From: Ecdyonurus torrentis
Lineage: Eukaryota > Arthropoda > Insecta > Ephemeroptera > Heptageniidae
DNA length: 64,000 nt
Direction of reading: 5' to 3'
NCBI GenBank assembly: GCA_949318235.1
Contig: CASGGR010000039.1
Coordinates: 682,001 to 746,000 of the forward strand
Positions 1-10,690 of this stretch are shown in pieces. Position numbers and translations under genes: made by a program. Numbering within the stretch: position 1 is the stretch's first letter; each line of letters starts with the position of its first letter. The notes under the pieces were generated by a model, which was not told where the DNA came from, searched no databases, and saw only the letters and a program-made list of their open reading frames with translations.

Positions 1-35
1 ATGTCTGTAGCATTCTTAGTTTTTGAGAAATCATC

Positions 36-47
36 AAAACTAGTTTT
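36..47. other. Perfect 12-bp palindrome in the monomer (contains ACTAGT)
   Basis: AAAACTAGTTTT is its own reverse complement. It is present in almost every unit of the array. It is lost in c units, where two substitutions give AAAAGTAGTCTT. Flanking bases extend the dyad to 18 bp with one mismatched pair. A short inverted repeat AATCAT (29-34) and ATGATT (63-68) brackets it off-centre. Short dyads are a reported feature of some centromeric satellites; a role here is inference only. Confidence 0.9.
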
Positions 48-183
48 AATCGTGTAAAAAGTATGATTAAAAACATTCAATAACATTTGGTTCTTGAAAT
101 AGACACTTTGTTTCATGACTTGGTTTGGCTACATGATGAGTGAAAACTAAAGTTGTCAATAACCCAAAAAGTATGCGTCGGAG

Positions 184-209
184 CAAAAAAGTTCAAGATA
201 TCTTTTTTG
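184..209. other. Perfect 8-bp inverted repeat with 10-base loop
   Basis: CAAAAAAG at 184-191 and CTTTTTTG at 202-209 are exact reverse complements around a 10-base centre. The arms are kept in nearly all variants even where the centre changes (TTCAAGATAT or TTTAAGACAT). Exceptions are two units with CTT changed to ATT (base changes at 13732 and 19390) and four units where the right arm begins with G (near 28000, 29968, 34642 and 37348). It could form a small hairpin in single strands or be a protein dyad, or it may simply reflect flanking A and T tracts. Confidence 0.85.
195..204. other. 10-bp palindrome AAGATATCTT nested in the inverted repeat
   Basis: AAGATATCTT is self-complementary and lies across the loop and right arm of the 184-209 inverted repeat. 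It holds in a, s, h and n units. It is replaced by AAGACATCTT in v, d, y, Y, Z, L and l units, so the palindrome separates two broad groups of units. Confidence 0.85.
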
Positions 210-237
210 TAGAGAATTGAAAAACCTATGTCATAAG

Positions 238-247
238 TCAAATTTGA
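238..247. other. 10-bp palindrome TCAAATTTGA across the chosen unit boundary
   Basis: TCAAATTTGA is self-complementary and present in most units. It is broken in l units (TTAAATTTGA) and in c units (TCAAACTTAA). It is replaced altogether in the two X units. Confidence 0.85.
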
Positions 248-554
248 TGTCTGTAGCATTCTTAGTTTTTGAGAAATCATCAAAACTAGTTTTAATCGTG
301 TAAAAAGTATGATTAAAAACATTCAATAACATTTGGTTCTTGAAATAGACACTTTGTTTCATGACTTGGTTTGGCTACATGATGAGTGAAAACTAAAGTT
401 GTCAATAACCCAAAAAGTATGCGTCGGAGCAAAAAAGTCCAAGATATCTTTTTTGTAGAGAATTGAAAAACCTATGTCATTAGTCAAATTTGATGTCTTT
501 AGCATTCTTAGTTTTTGAGCAATCATCAAAACTAGTTTTAATCGTGTAAAAAGT

Positions 555-568
555 ATGATTTTTATCAT
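555..568. other. ATGAT / ATCAT hairpin of the s-type unit end
   Basis: At the end of s, n, y and Y units the sequence ATGATTTTTATCAT makes two 5-bp arms around four T. The a-type end (ATGATTAAAAACAT) and the c/l-type end (ATGATTCAAAACAT) do not. This first instance is representative. The four alternative ends at this site are the most useful marker for typing units. Confidence 0.85.
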
Positions 569-3064
569 TCAATAACATTTGGTTCTTGAAATAGAAACTT
601 TGTTTCATGACTTGGTTTGGCTACATAATAAGTGAAAACTAAAATTGTCAATAACCCAAAAAGTATGCGTCGGAGCAAAAAAGTTTAAGACATCTTTTTT
701 GTAGAGAATTAAAAAACCTATGTTATAAGTCAAATTTGATGTCTGTAGCATTCTTAGTTTTTGAGAAATCATCAAAACTAGTTTTAATCGTGTAAAAAGT
801 ATGATTCAAAACATTCAATAACATTTGGTTCTTGAAATAGACACTTTCTTTCATGACTTGGTTTGGCTACACGATGAGTGAAAACTTAAATTGTCAATAA
901 CCCAAAAAGTATGCGTCGGAGCAAAAAAGTTCAAGACATCTTTTTTGTAGAGATTTGAAAAACCTATGTTATAAGTCAAATTTGATGTCTGTAGCATTCT
1001 TAGTTTTTGAGCAATCATCAAAACTAGTTTTAATCGTGTAAAAAGTATGATTTTTATCATTCAATAACATTTGGTTCTTGAAATAGAAACTTTGTTTCAT
1101 GACTAGGTTTGGCTACATGATAAGTGAAAACTAAAATTGTCAATAACCCAAAAAGTATGCGTCGGAGCAAAAAAGTTTAAGACATCTTTTTTGTAGAGAA
1201 TTAAAAAACCTATGTTATAAGTTAAATTTGATGTCTGTAGCATTCTTAGTTTTTGAGAAATCATCAAAACTAGTTTTAATCGTGTAAAAAGTATGATTCA
1301 AAACATTCAATAACATTTGGTTCTTGAAATAGAAACTTTGTTTCATGACTTGGTTTGGCTACATGATGAGTGAAAACTAAAATTGTCAATAACCCAAAAA
1401 GTATGCGTCGAAGCAAAAAAGTTCAAGACATCTTTTTTGTAGAGAATTGAAAAACCTATGTCATAAGTCAAATTTGATGTCTGTAGCATTCTTAGTTTTT
1501 GAGAAATCATCAAAAGTAGTCTTAATCGTGTAAAAAGTATGATTCAAAACATTCAATAACATTTGGTTCTTGAAATAGAAACTTTGTTTCATGACTTGGT
1601 TTGGCTACATGATGAGTGAAAACTAAAATTGTCAATAACCCAAAAAGTATGCGTCGAAGCAAAAAAGTTCAAGACATCTTTTTTGTAGAGAATTGAAAAA
1701 CCTATGATATAAGTCAAATTTGATGTCTGTAGCATTCTTAGTTTTTGAGAAATCATCAAAACTAGTTTTAATCGTGTAAAAAGTATGATTAAAAACATTC
1801 AATAACATTTGGTTCTTGAAATAGACACTTTGTTTCATGACTTGGTTTGGCTACATGATGAGTGAAAACTAAAATTGTCAATAACCCAAAAAGTATGCGT
1901 CGGAGCAAAAAAGTTCAAGACATCTTTTTTGTAGAGACTTGAAAAACCTATGTTATAAGTCAAATTTGATGTCTGTAGCATTCTTAGTTTTTGAGAAATC
2001 ATCAAAACTAGTTTTAATCGTGTAAAAAGTATGATTAAAAACATTCAATAACATTTGGTTCTTGAAATAGACACTTTGTTTCATGACTTGGTTTGGCTAC
2101 ATGATGAGTGAAAACTAAAGTTGTCAATAACCCAAAAAGTATGCGTCGGAGCAAAAAAGTTCAAGATATCTTTTTTGTAGAGAATTGAAAAACCTATGTC
2201 ATAAGTCAAACTTAAAGTCTGTAGCATTCTTAGTTTTTGAGAAATCATCAAAAGTAGTCTTAATCGTGTAAAAAGTATGATTCAAAACATTCAATAACAT
2301 TTGGTTCTTGAAATAGAAACTTTGTTTCATGACTTGGTTTGGCTACATGATGAGTGAAAACTAAAATTGTCAATAACCCAAAAAGTATGCGTCGAAGCAA
2401 AAAAGTTCAAGACATCTTTTTTGTAGAGAATTGAAAAACCTATGATATAAGTCAAATTTGATGTCTGTAGCATTCTTAGTTTTTGAGAAATCATCAAAAC
2501 TAGTTTTAATCGTGTAAAAAGTATGATTAAAAACATTCAATAACATTTGGTTCTTGAAATAGACACTTTGTTTCATGACTTGGTTTGGCTACATGATGAG
2601 TGAAAACTAAAGTTGTCAATAACCCAAAAAGTATGCGTCGGAGCAAAAAAGTTCAAGATATCTTTTTTGTAGAGAATTGAAAAACCTATGTCATAAGTCA
2701 AATTTGATGTCTGTAGCATTCTTAGTTTTTGAGAAATCATCAAAACTAGTTTTAATCGTGTAAAAAGTATGATTAAAAACATTCAATAACATTTGGTTCT
2801 TGAAATAGACACTTTGTTTCATGACTTGGTTTGGCTACATAATAAGTGAAAACTAAAATTGTCAATAACCCAAAAAGTATGCGTCGGAGCAAAAAAGTTT
2901 AAGACATCTTTTTTGTAGAGAATTAAAAAACCTATGTCATAAGTCAAATTTGATGTCTGTAGCATTCTTAGTTTTTGAGAAATCATCAAAACTAGTTTTA
3001 ATCGTGTAAAAAGTATGATTTTTATCATTCAATAACATTTGGTTCTTGAAATAGAAACTTTGTT

Positions 3065-4786
3065 TCATGACTAGGTTTGGCTACATGATAAGTGAAAACT
3101 AAAATTGTCAATAACCCAAAAAGTATGCGTCGGAGCAAAAAAGTTTAAGACATCTTTTTTGTAGAGAATTAAAAAACCTATGTTATAAGTTAAATTTGAT
3201 GTCTGTAGCATTCTTAGTTTTTGAGAAATCATCAAAACTAGTTTTAATCGTGTAAAAAGTATGATTAAAAACATTCAATAACATTTGGTTCTTGAAATAG
3301 ACACTTTGTTTCATGACTTGGTTTGGCTACATGATGAGTGAAAACTAAAGTTGTCAATAACCCAAAAAGTATGCGTCGGAGCAAAAAAGTTCAAGATATC
3401 TTTTTTGTAGAGAATTGAAAAACCTATGTCATTAGTCAAATTTGATGTCTGTAGCATTCTTAGTTTTTGAGAAATCATCAAAACTAGTTTTAATCGTGTA
3501 AAAAGTATGATTAAAAACATTCAATAACATTTGGTTCTTGAAATAGACACTTTGTTTCATGACTTGGTTTGGCTACATGATGAGTGAAAACTAAAATTGT
3601 CAATAACCCAAAAAGTATGCGTCGGAGCAAAAAAGTTCAAGACATCTTTTTTGTAGAGACTTGAAAAACCTATGTTATAAGTTAAATTTGATGTCTGTAG
3701 CATTCTTAGTTTTTGAGAAATCATCAAAACTAGTTTTAATCGTGTAAAAAGTATGATTAAAAACATTCAATAACATTTGGTTCTTGAAATAGACACTTTG
3801 TTTCATGACTTGGTTTGGCTACATGATGAGTGAAAACTAAAGTTGTCAATAACCCAAAAAGTATGCGTCGGAGCAAAAAAGTTCAAGATATCTTTTTTGT
3901 AGAGAATTGAAAAACCTATGTCATAAGTCAAACTTAAAGTCTGTAGCATTCTTAGTTTTTGAGAAATCATCAAAAGTAGTCTTAATCGTGTAAAAAGTAT
4001 GATTCAAAACATTCAATAACATTTGGTTCTTGAAATAGAAACTTTGTTTCATGACTTGGTTTGGCTACATGATGAGTGAAAACTAAAATTGTCAATAACC
4101 CAAAAAGTATGCGTCGAAGCAAAAAAGTTCAAGACATCTTTTTTGTAGAGAATTGAAAAACCTATGATATAAGTCAAATTTGATGTCTGTAGCATTCTTA
4201 GTTTTTGAGAAATCATCAAAACTAGTTTTAATCGTGTAAAAAGTATGATTAAAAACATTCAATAACATTTGGTTCTTGAAATAGACACTTTGTTTCATGA
4301 CTTGGTTTGGCTACATGATGAGTGAAAACTAAAGTTGTCAATAACCCAAAAAGTATGCGTCGGAGCAAAAAAGTTCAAGATATCTTTTTTGTAGAGAATT
4401 GAAAAACCTATGTCATAAGTCAAATTTGATGTCTGTAGCATTCTTAGTTTTTGAGAAATCATCAAAACTAGTTTTAATCGTGTAAAAAGTATGATTAAAA
4501 ACATTCAATAACATTTGGTTCTTGAAATAGACACTTTGTTTCATGACTTGGTTTGGCTACATGATGAGTGAAAACTAAAGTTGTCAATAACCCAAAAAGT
4601 ATGCGTCGGAGCAAAAAAGTTCAAGATATCTTTTTTGTAGAGAATTGAAAAACCTATGTCATAAGTCAAATTTGATGTCTGTAGCATTCTTAGTTTTTGA
4701 GAAATCATCAAAACTAGTTTTAATCGTGTAAAAAGTATGATTTTTATCATTCAATAACATTTGGTTCTTGAAATAGAAACTTTGTT
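3065..4786 (+). repeat. 7-unit higher-order block l-n-Z-c-d-a-s, copy 1 (1722 bp)
   Basis: Seven units in the order l, n, Z, c, d, a, s. Here l and n end in ATTAAAAACAT, unlike their later counterparts. The next units (from 4787) restart with l, n, Z-like, so the period briefly repeats. The same seven-unit order returns at 7493-9214, 4428 bp away. Confidence 0.65.
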
Positions 4787-7492
4787 TCATGACTAGGTTT
4801 GGCTACATGATAAGTGAAAACTAAAATTGTCAATAACCCAAAAAGTATGCGTCGGAGCAAAAAAGTTTAAGACATCTTTTTTGTAGAGAATTAAAAAACC
4901 TATGTTATAAGTTAAATTTGATGTCTGTAGCATTCTTAGTTTTTGAGAAATCATCAAAACTAGTTTTAATCGTGTAAAAAGTATGATTAAAAACATTCAA
5001 TAACATTTGGTTCTTGAAATAGACACTTTGTTTCATGACTTGGTTTGGCTACATGATGAGTGAAAACTAAAGTTGTCAATAACCCAAAAAGTATGCGTCG
5101 GAGCAAAAAAGTTCAAGATATCTTTTTTGTAGAGAATTGAAAAACCTATGTCATTAGTCAAATTTGATGTCTGTAGCATTCTTAGTTTTTGAGAAATCAT
5201 CAAAACTAGTTTTAATCGTGTAAAAAGTATGATTAAAAACATTCAATAACATTTGGTTCTTGAAATAGACACTTTGTTTCATGACTTGGTTTGGCTACAT
5301 GATGAGTGAAAACTAAAATTGTCAATAACCCAAAAAGTATGCGTCGGAGCAAAAAAGTTCAAGACATCTTTTTTGTAGAGACTTGAAAAACCTATGTTAT
5401 AAGTTAAATTTGATGTCTGTAGCATTCTTAGTTTTTGAGAAATCATCAAAACTAGTTTTAATCGTGTAAAAAGTATGATTCAAAACATTCAATAACATTT
5501 GGTTCTTGAAATAGACACTTTGTTTCATGACTTGGTTTGGCTACATGATGAGTGAAAACTAAAGTTGTCAATAACCCAAAAAGTATGCGTCGGAGCAAAA
5601 AAGTTCAAGATATCTTTTTTGTAGAGAATTGAAAAACCTATGTCATAAGTCAAACTTGATGTCTGTAGCATTCTTAGTTTTTGAGAAATCATCAAAAGTA
5701 GTCTTAATCGTGTAAAAAGTATGATTCAAAACATTCAATAACATTTGGTTCTTGAAATAGAAACTTTGTTTCATGACTTGGTTTGGCTACATGATGAGTG
5801 AAAACTAAAATTGTCAATAACCCAAAAAGTATGCGTCGAAGCAAAAAAGTTCAAGACATCTTTTTTGTAGAGAATTGAAAAACCTATGATATAAGTCAAA
5901 TTTGATGTCTGTAGCATTCTTAGTTTTTGAGAAATCATCAAAACTAGTTTTAATCGTGTAAAAAGTATGATTAAAAACATTCAATAACATTTGGTTCTTG
6001 AAATAGACACTTTGTTTCATGACTTGGTTTGGCTACATGATGAGTGAAAACTAAAATTGTCAATAACCCAAAAAGTATGCGTCGGAGCAAAAAAGTTCAA
6101 GACATCTTTTTTGTAGAGACTTGAAAAACCTATGTTATAAATCAAATTTGATGTCTGTAGCATTCTTAGTTTTTGAGAAATCATCAAAACTAGTTTTAAT
6201 CGTGTAAAAAGTATGATTAAAAACATTCAATAACATTTGGTTCTTGAAATAGACACTTTGTTTCATGACTTGGTTTGGCTACATGATGAGTGAAAACTAA
6301 AGTTGTCAATAACCCAAAAAGTATGCGTCGGAGCAAAAAAGTTCAAGATATCTTTTTTGTAGAGAATTGAAAAACCTATGTCATAAGTCAAACTTAAAGT
6401 CTGTAGCATTCTTAGTTTTTGAGAAATCATCAAAAGTAGTCTTAATCGTGTAAAAAGTATGATTCAAAACATTCAATAACATTTGGTTCTTGAAATAGAA
6501 ACTTTGTTTCATGACTTGGTTTGGCTACATGATGAGTGAAAACTAAAATTGTCAATAACCCAAAAAGTATGCGTCGAAGCAAAAAAGTTCAAGACATCTT
6601 TTTTGTAGAGAATTGAAAAACCTATGATATAAGTCAAATTTGATGTCTGTAGCATTCTTAGTTTTTGAGAAATCATCAAAACTAGTTTTAATCGTGTAAA
6701 AAGTATGATTAAAAACATTCAATAACATTTGGTTCTTGAAATAGACACTTTGTTTCATGACTTGGTTTGGCTACATGATGAGTGAAAACTAAAGTTGTCA
6801 ATAACCCAAAAAGTATGCGTCGGAGCAAAAAAGTTCAAGATATCTTTTTTGTAGAGAATTGAAAAACCTATGTCATAAGTCAAATTTGATGTCTGTAGCA
6901 TTCTTAGTTTTTGAGAAATCATCAAAACTAGTTTTAATCGTGTAAAAAGTATGATTAAAAACATTCAATAACATTTGGTTCTTGAAATAGACACTTTGTT
7001 TCATGACTTGGTTTGGCTACATGATGAGTGAAAACTAAAGTTGTCAATAACCCAAAAAGTATGCGTCGGAGCAAAAAAGTTCAAGATATCTTTTTTGTAG
7101 AGAATTGAAAAACCTATGTCATAAGTCAAATTTGATGTCTGTAGCATTCTTAGTTTTTGAGAAATCATCAAAACTAGTTTTAATCGTGTAAAAAGTATGA
7201 TTTTTATCATTCAATAACATTTGGTTCTTGAAATAGAAACTTTCTTTCATGACTTGGTTTGGCTACACGATGAGTGAAAACTTAAATTGTCAATAACCCA
7301 AAAAGTATGCGTCGGAGCAAAAAAGTTCAAGACATCTTTTTTGTAGAGACTTGAAAAACCTATGTTATAAGTCAAATTTGATGTCTGTAGCATTCTTAGT
7401 TTTTGAGCAATCATCAAAACTAGTTTTAATCGTGTAAAAAGTATGATTTTTATCATTCAATAACATTTGGTTCTTGAAATAGAAACTTTGTT

Positions 7493-9214
7493 TCATGACT
7501 AGGTTTGGCTACATGATAAGTGAAAACTAAAATTGTCAATAACCCAAAAAGTATGCGTCGGAGCAAAAAAGTTTAAGACATCTTTTTTGTAGAGAATTAA
7601 AAAACCTATGTTATAAGTTAAATTTGATGTCTGTAGCATTCTTAGTTTTTGAGAAATCATCAAAACTAGTTTTAATCGTGTAAAAAGTATGATTAAAAAC
7701 ATTCAATAACATTTGGTTCTTGAAATAGACACTTTGTTTCATGACTTGGTTTGGCTACATGATGAGTGAAAACTAAAGTTGTCAATAACCCAAAAAGTAT
7801 GCGTCGGAGCAAAAAAGTTCAAGATATCTTTTTTGTAGAGAATTGAAAAACCTATGTCATTAGTCAAATTTGATGTCTGTAGCATTCTTAGTTTTTGAGA
7901 AATCATCAAAACTAGTTTTAATCGTGTAAAAAGTATGATTAAAAACATTCAATAACATTTGGTTCTTGAAATAGACACTTTGTTTCATGACTTGGTTTGG
8001 CTACATGATGAGTGAAAACTAAAATTGTCAATAACCCAAAAAGTATGCGTCGGAGCAAAAAAGTTCAAGACATCTTTTTTGTAGAGACTTGAAAAACCTA
8101 TGTTATAAGTCAAATTTGATGTCTGTAGCATTCTTAGTTTTTGAGAAATCATCAAAACTAGTTTTAATCGTGTAAAAAGTATGATTAAAAACATTCAATA
8201 ACATTTGGTTCTTGAAATAGACACTTTGTTTCATGACTTGGTTTGGCTACATGATGAGTGAAAACTAAAGTTGTCAATAACCCAAAAAGTATGCGTCGGA
8301 GCAAAAAAGTTCAAGATATCTTTTTTGTAGAGAATTGAAAAACCTATGTCATAAGTCAAACTTAAAGTCTGTAGCATTCTTAGTTTTTGAGAAATCATCA
8401 AAAGTAGTCTTAATCGTGTAAAAAGTATGATTCAAAACATTCAATAACATTTGGTTCTTGAAATAGAAACTTTGTTTCATGACTTGGTTTGGCTACATGA
8501 TGAGTGAAAACTAAAATTGTCAATAACCCAAAAAGTATGCGTCGAAGCAAAAAAGTTCAAGACATCTTTTTTGTAGAGAATTGAAAAACCTATGATATAA
8601 GTCAAATTTAATGTCTGTAGCATTTTTAGTTTTTGAGAAATCATCAAAACTAGTTTTAATCGTGTAAAAAGTATGATTAAAAACATTCAATAACATTTGG
8701 TTCTTGAAATAGACACTTTGTTTCATGACTTGGTTTGGCTACATGATGAGTAAAAACTAAAGTTGTCAATAACCCAAAAAGTATGCGTCGGAGCAAAAAA
8801 GTTCAAGATATCTTTTTTGTAGAGAATTGAAAAACCTATGTCATAAGTTAAATTTGATGTCTGTAGCATTCTTAGTTTTTGAGAAATCATCAAAACTAGT
8901 TTTAATCGTGTAAAAAGTATGATTAAAAACATTCAATAACATTTGGTTCTTGAAATAGACACTTTGTTTCATGACTTGGTTTGGCTACATGATGAGTGAA
9001 AACTAAAGTTGTCAATAACCCAAAAAGTATGCGTCGGAGCAAAAAAGTTCAAGATATCTTTTTTGTAGAGAATTGAAAAACCTATGTCATAAGTCAAATT
9101 TGATGTCTGTAGCATTCTTAGTTTTTGAGAAATCATCAAAACTAGTTTTAATCGTGTAAAAAGTATGATTTTTATCATTCAATAACATTTGGTTCTTGAA
9201 ATAGAAACTTTCTT
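7493..9214 (+). repeat. 7-unit higher-order block l-n-Z-c-d-a-s, copy 2
   Basis: Repeats the order at 3065-4786. It differs by a few marks that later travel on with it: the d unit has AATTTAATGTC and CATTTTTAG near 8605-8625, and the following unit has GAGTAAAAAC near 8748-8757. These marks recur at 11.8-12.0 kb and 15.0-15.2 kb. Confidence 0.65.
8231..8722 (+). repeat. Representative c-d couplet (492 bp)
   Basis: The c unit has CTTAAAGTC and GTAGTCTT in place of TTTGATGTC and CTAGTTTT, so it loses two of the palindromes. It is followed directly by a d unit with CGTCGAAGC and ATGATATAAG. Eleven d units are visible (starting near 1589, 2327, 4049, 5771, 6509, 8477, 11675, 14873, 35783, 38243 and 47102). 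All follow a unit carrying GTAGTCTT. None is seen between about 15.1 and 35.7 kb or beyond 47.4 kb. Two other c-like units (23237 and 30863) are instead followed by v-like units. Confidence 0.75.
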
Positions 9215-10690
9215 TCATGACTTGGTTTGGCTACACGATGAGTGAAAACTTAAATTGTCAATAACCCAAAAAGTATGCGTCGGAGCAAAAAAGTTCAAGA
9301 CATCTTTTTTGTAGAGACTTGAAAAACCTATGTTATAAGTCAAATTTGATGTCTGTAGCATTCTTAGTTTTTGAGCAATCATCAAAACTAGTTTTAATCG
9401 TGTAAAAAGTATGATTTTTATCATTCAATAACATTTGGTTCTTGAAATAGAAACTTTGTTTCATGACTAGGTTTGGCTACATGATAAGTGAAAACTAAAA
9501 TTGTCAATAACCCAAAAAGTATGCGTCGGAGCAAAAAAGTTTAAGACATCTTTTTTGTAGAGAATTAAAAAACCTATGTTATAAGTTAAATTTGATGTCT
9601 GTAGCATTCTTAGTTTTTGAGAAATCATCAAAACTAGTTTTAATCGTGTAAAAAGTATGATTCAAAACATTCAATAACATTTGGTTCTTGAAATAGAAAC
9701 TTTGTTTCATGACTTGGTTTGGCTACATGATGAGTGAAAACTAAAATTGTCAATAACCCAAAAAGTATGCGTCGAAGCAAAAAAGTTCAAGACATCTTTT
9801 TTGTAGAGAATTGAAAAACCTATGTCATAAGTCAAATTTGATGTCTGTAGCATTCTTAGTTTTTGAGAAATCATCAAAACTAGTTTTAATCGTGTAAAAA
9901 GTATGATTAAAAACATTCAATAACATTTGGTTCTTGAAATAGACACTTTGTTTCATGACTTGGTTTGGCTACATGATGAGTGAAAACTAAAGTTGTCAAT
10001 AACCCAAAAAGTATGCGTCGGAGCAAAAAAGTTCAAGATATCTTTTTTGTAGAGAATTGAAAAACCTATGTCATAAGTCAAATTTGATGTCTGTAGCATT
10101 CTTAGTTTTTGAGCAATCATCAAAACTAGTTTTAATCGTGTAAAAAGTATGATTTTTATCATTCAATAACATTTGGTTCTTGAAATAGAAACTTTGTTTC
10201 ATGACTAGGTTTGGCTACATGATAAGTGAAAACTAAAATTGTCAATAACCCAAAAAGTATGCGTCGGAGCAAAAAAGTTTAAGACATCTTTTTTGTAGAG
10301 AATTAAAAAACCTATGTTATAAGTTAAATTTGATGTCTGTAGCATTCTTAGTTTTTGAGAAATCATCAAAACTAGTTTTAATCGTGTAAAAAGTATGATT
10401 CAAAACATTCAATAACATTTGGTTCTTGAAATAGAAACTTTGTTTCATGACTTGGTTTGGCTACATGATGAGTGAAAACTAAAATTGTCAATAACCCAAA
10501 AAGTATGCGTCGAAGCAAAAAAGTTCAAGACATCTTTTTTGTAGAGAATTGAAAAACCTATGTCATAAGTCAAATTTGATGTCTGTAGCATTCTTAGTTT
10601 TTGAGAAATCATCAAAACTAGTTTTAATCGTGTAAAAAGTATGATTAAAAACATTCAATAACATTTGGTTCTTGAAATAGACACTTTGTT

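Larger units (their letters stand above)
1..246 (+). repeat. Representative 246-bp satellite monomer (reference phase)
   Basis: This copy serves as the coordinate frame. Landmarks by monomer position: a 12-bp palindrome at 36-47; AAAAAGTATG at 56-65 and again at 166-175; the class-defining end motif at about 66-76; AGACAC or AGAAAC at 101-106; TTGTTTCATG at 108-117, with G110 replaced by C in y, Y and some h units; CTTGG or CTAGG at 119-123; GATGAG or GATAAG at 135-140; CGTCGGAGC or CGTCGAAGC at 176-184; an 8-bp inverted repeat at 184-209; GAATTG, GACTTG or GAATTA at 214-219; the GTCATAAG variants at 230-237; and a 10-bp palindrome running from 238 into the next unit. CpG dinucleotides occur at 51, 176 and 179; y units gain another in ACACGATG. 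The phase is arbitrary because no array edge is seen. Confidence 0.95.
1..3064 (+). repeat. Left segment: mixed unit order, least regular part
   Basis: From phase 113 the units read roughly a, n-like, L-like, y-like, l, c-end v, d, Z, c, d, a, s-like. Several carry private bases: near 439 and 499 in the second unit, GATTTG instead of GACTTG near 951-956 in the fourth, and ATAATAAG near 626-633 and 2839-2846. I see no clean higher-order period here. It may be a less homogenised stretch or a junction between repeated blocks. Confidence 0.6.

Noticed and set aside
89..137. Possible RNA polymerase III promoter boxes (GGTTC at 89-93 and TGGCTACATG at 126-135), as in SINE-derived satellites.
   Set aside because: Only GGTTC of the B box matches, the A-box-like word lacks key bases, and the order is wrong within a unit. 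No tRNA fold was found.
166..224. Phased A/T tracts that would bend DNA.
   Set aside because: Tracts at about 166, 185, 203 and 220 are spaced 17-19 bases, not near 10.5 or 21, so in-phase bending is not supported by eye.
113..322. Minus-strand open frame of 67-69 codons in most units, from an ATG in the end motif to a TGA at TTTCATG.
   Set aside because: Unit length 246 is a multiple of three, so the same frame recurs by geometry. The frame is closed by common variants (ATTCAAAAC gives an early TGA), its N terminus changes with the end motif, and changes fall at all codon positions. I recognise no domain or credible promoter. It is a repeat by-product, not a gene family.
1632..1838. Second minus-strand frame of 68 codons in eleven units.
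   Set aside because: It exists only where the d-type ATGATATAAG removes a stop, overlaps the other frame, and has no sign of coding constraint.
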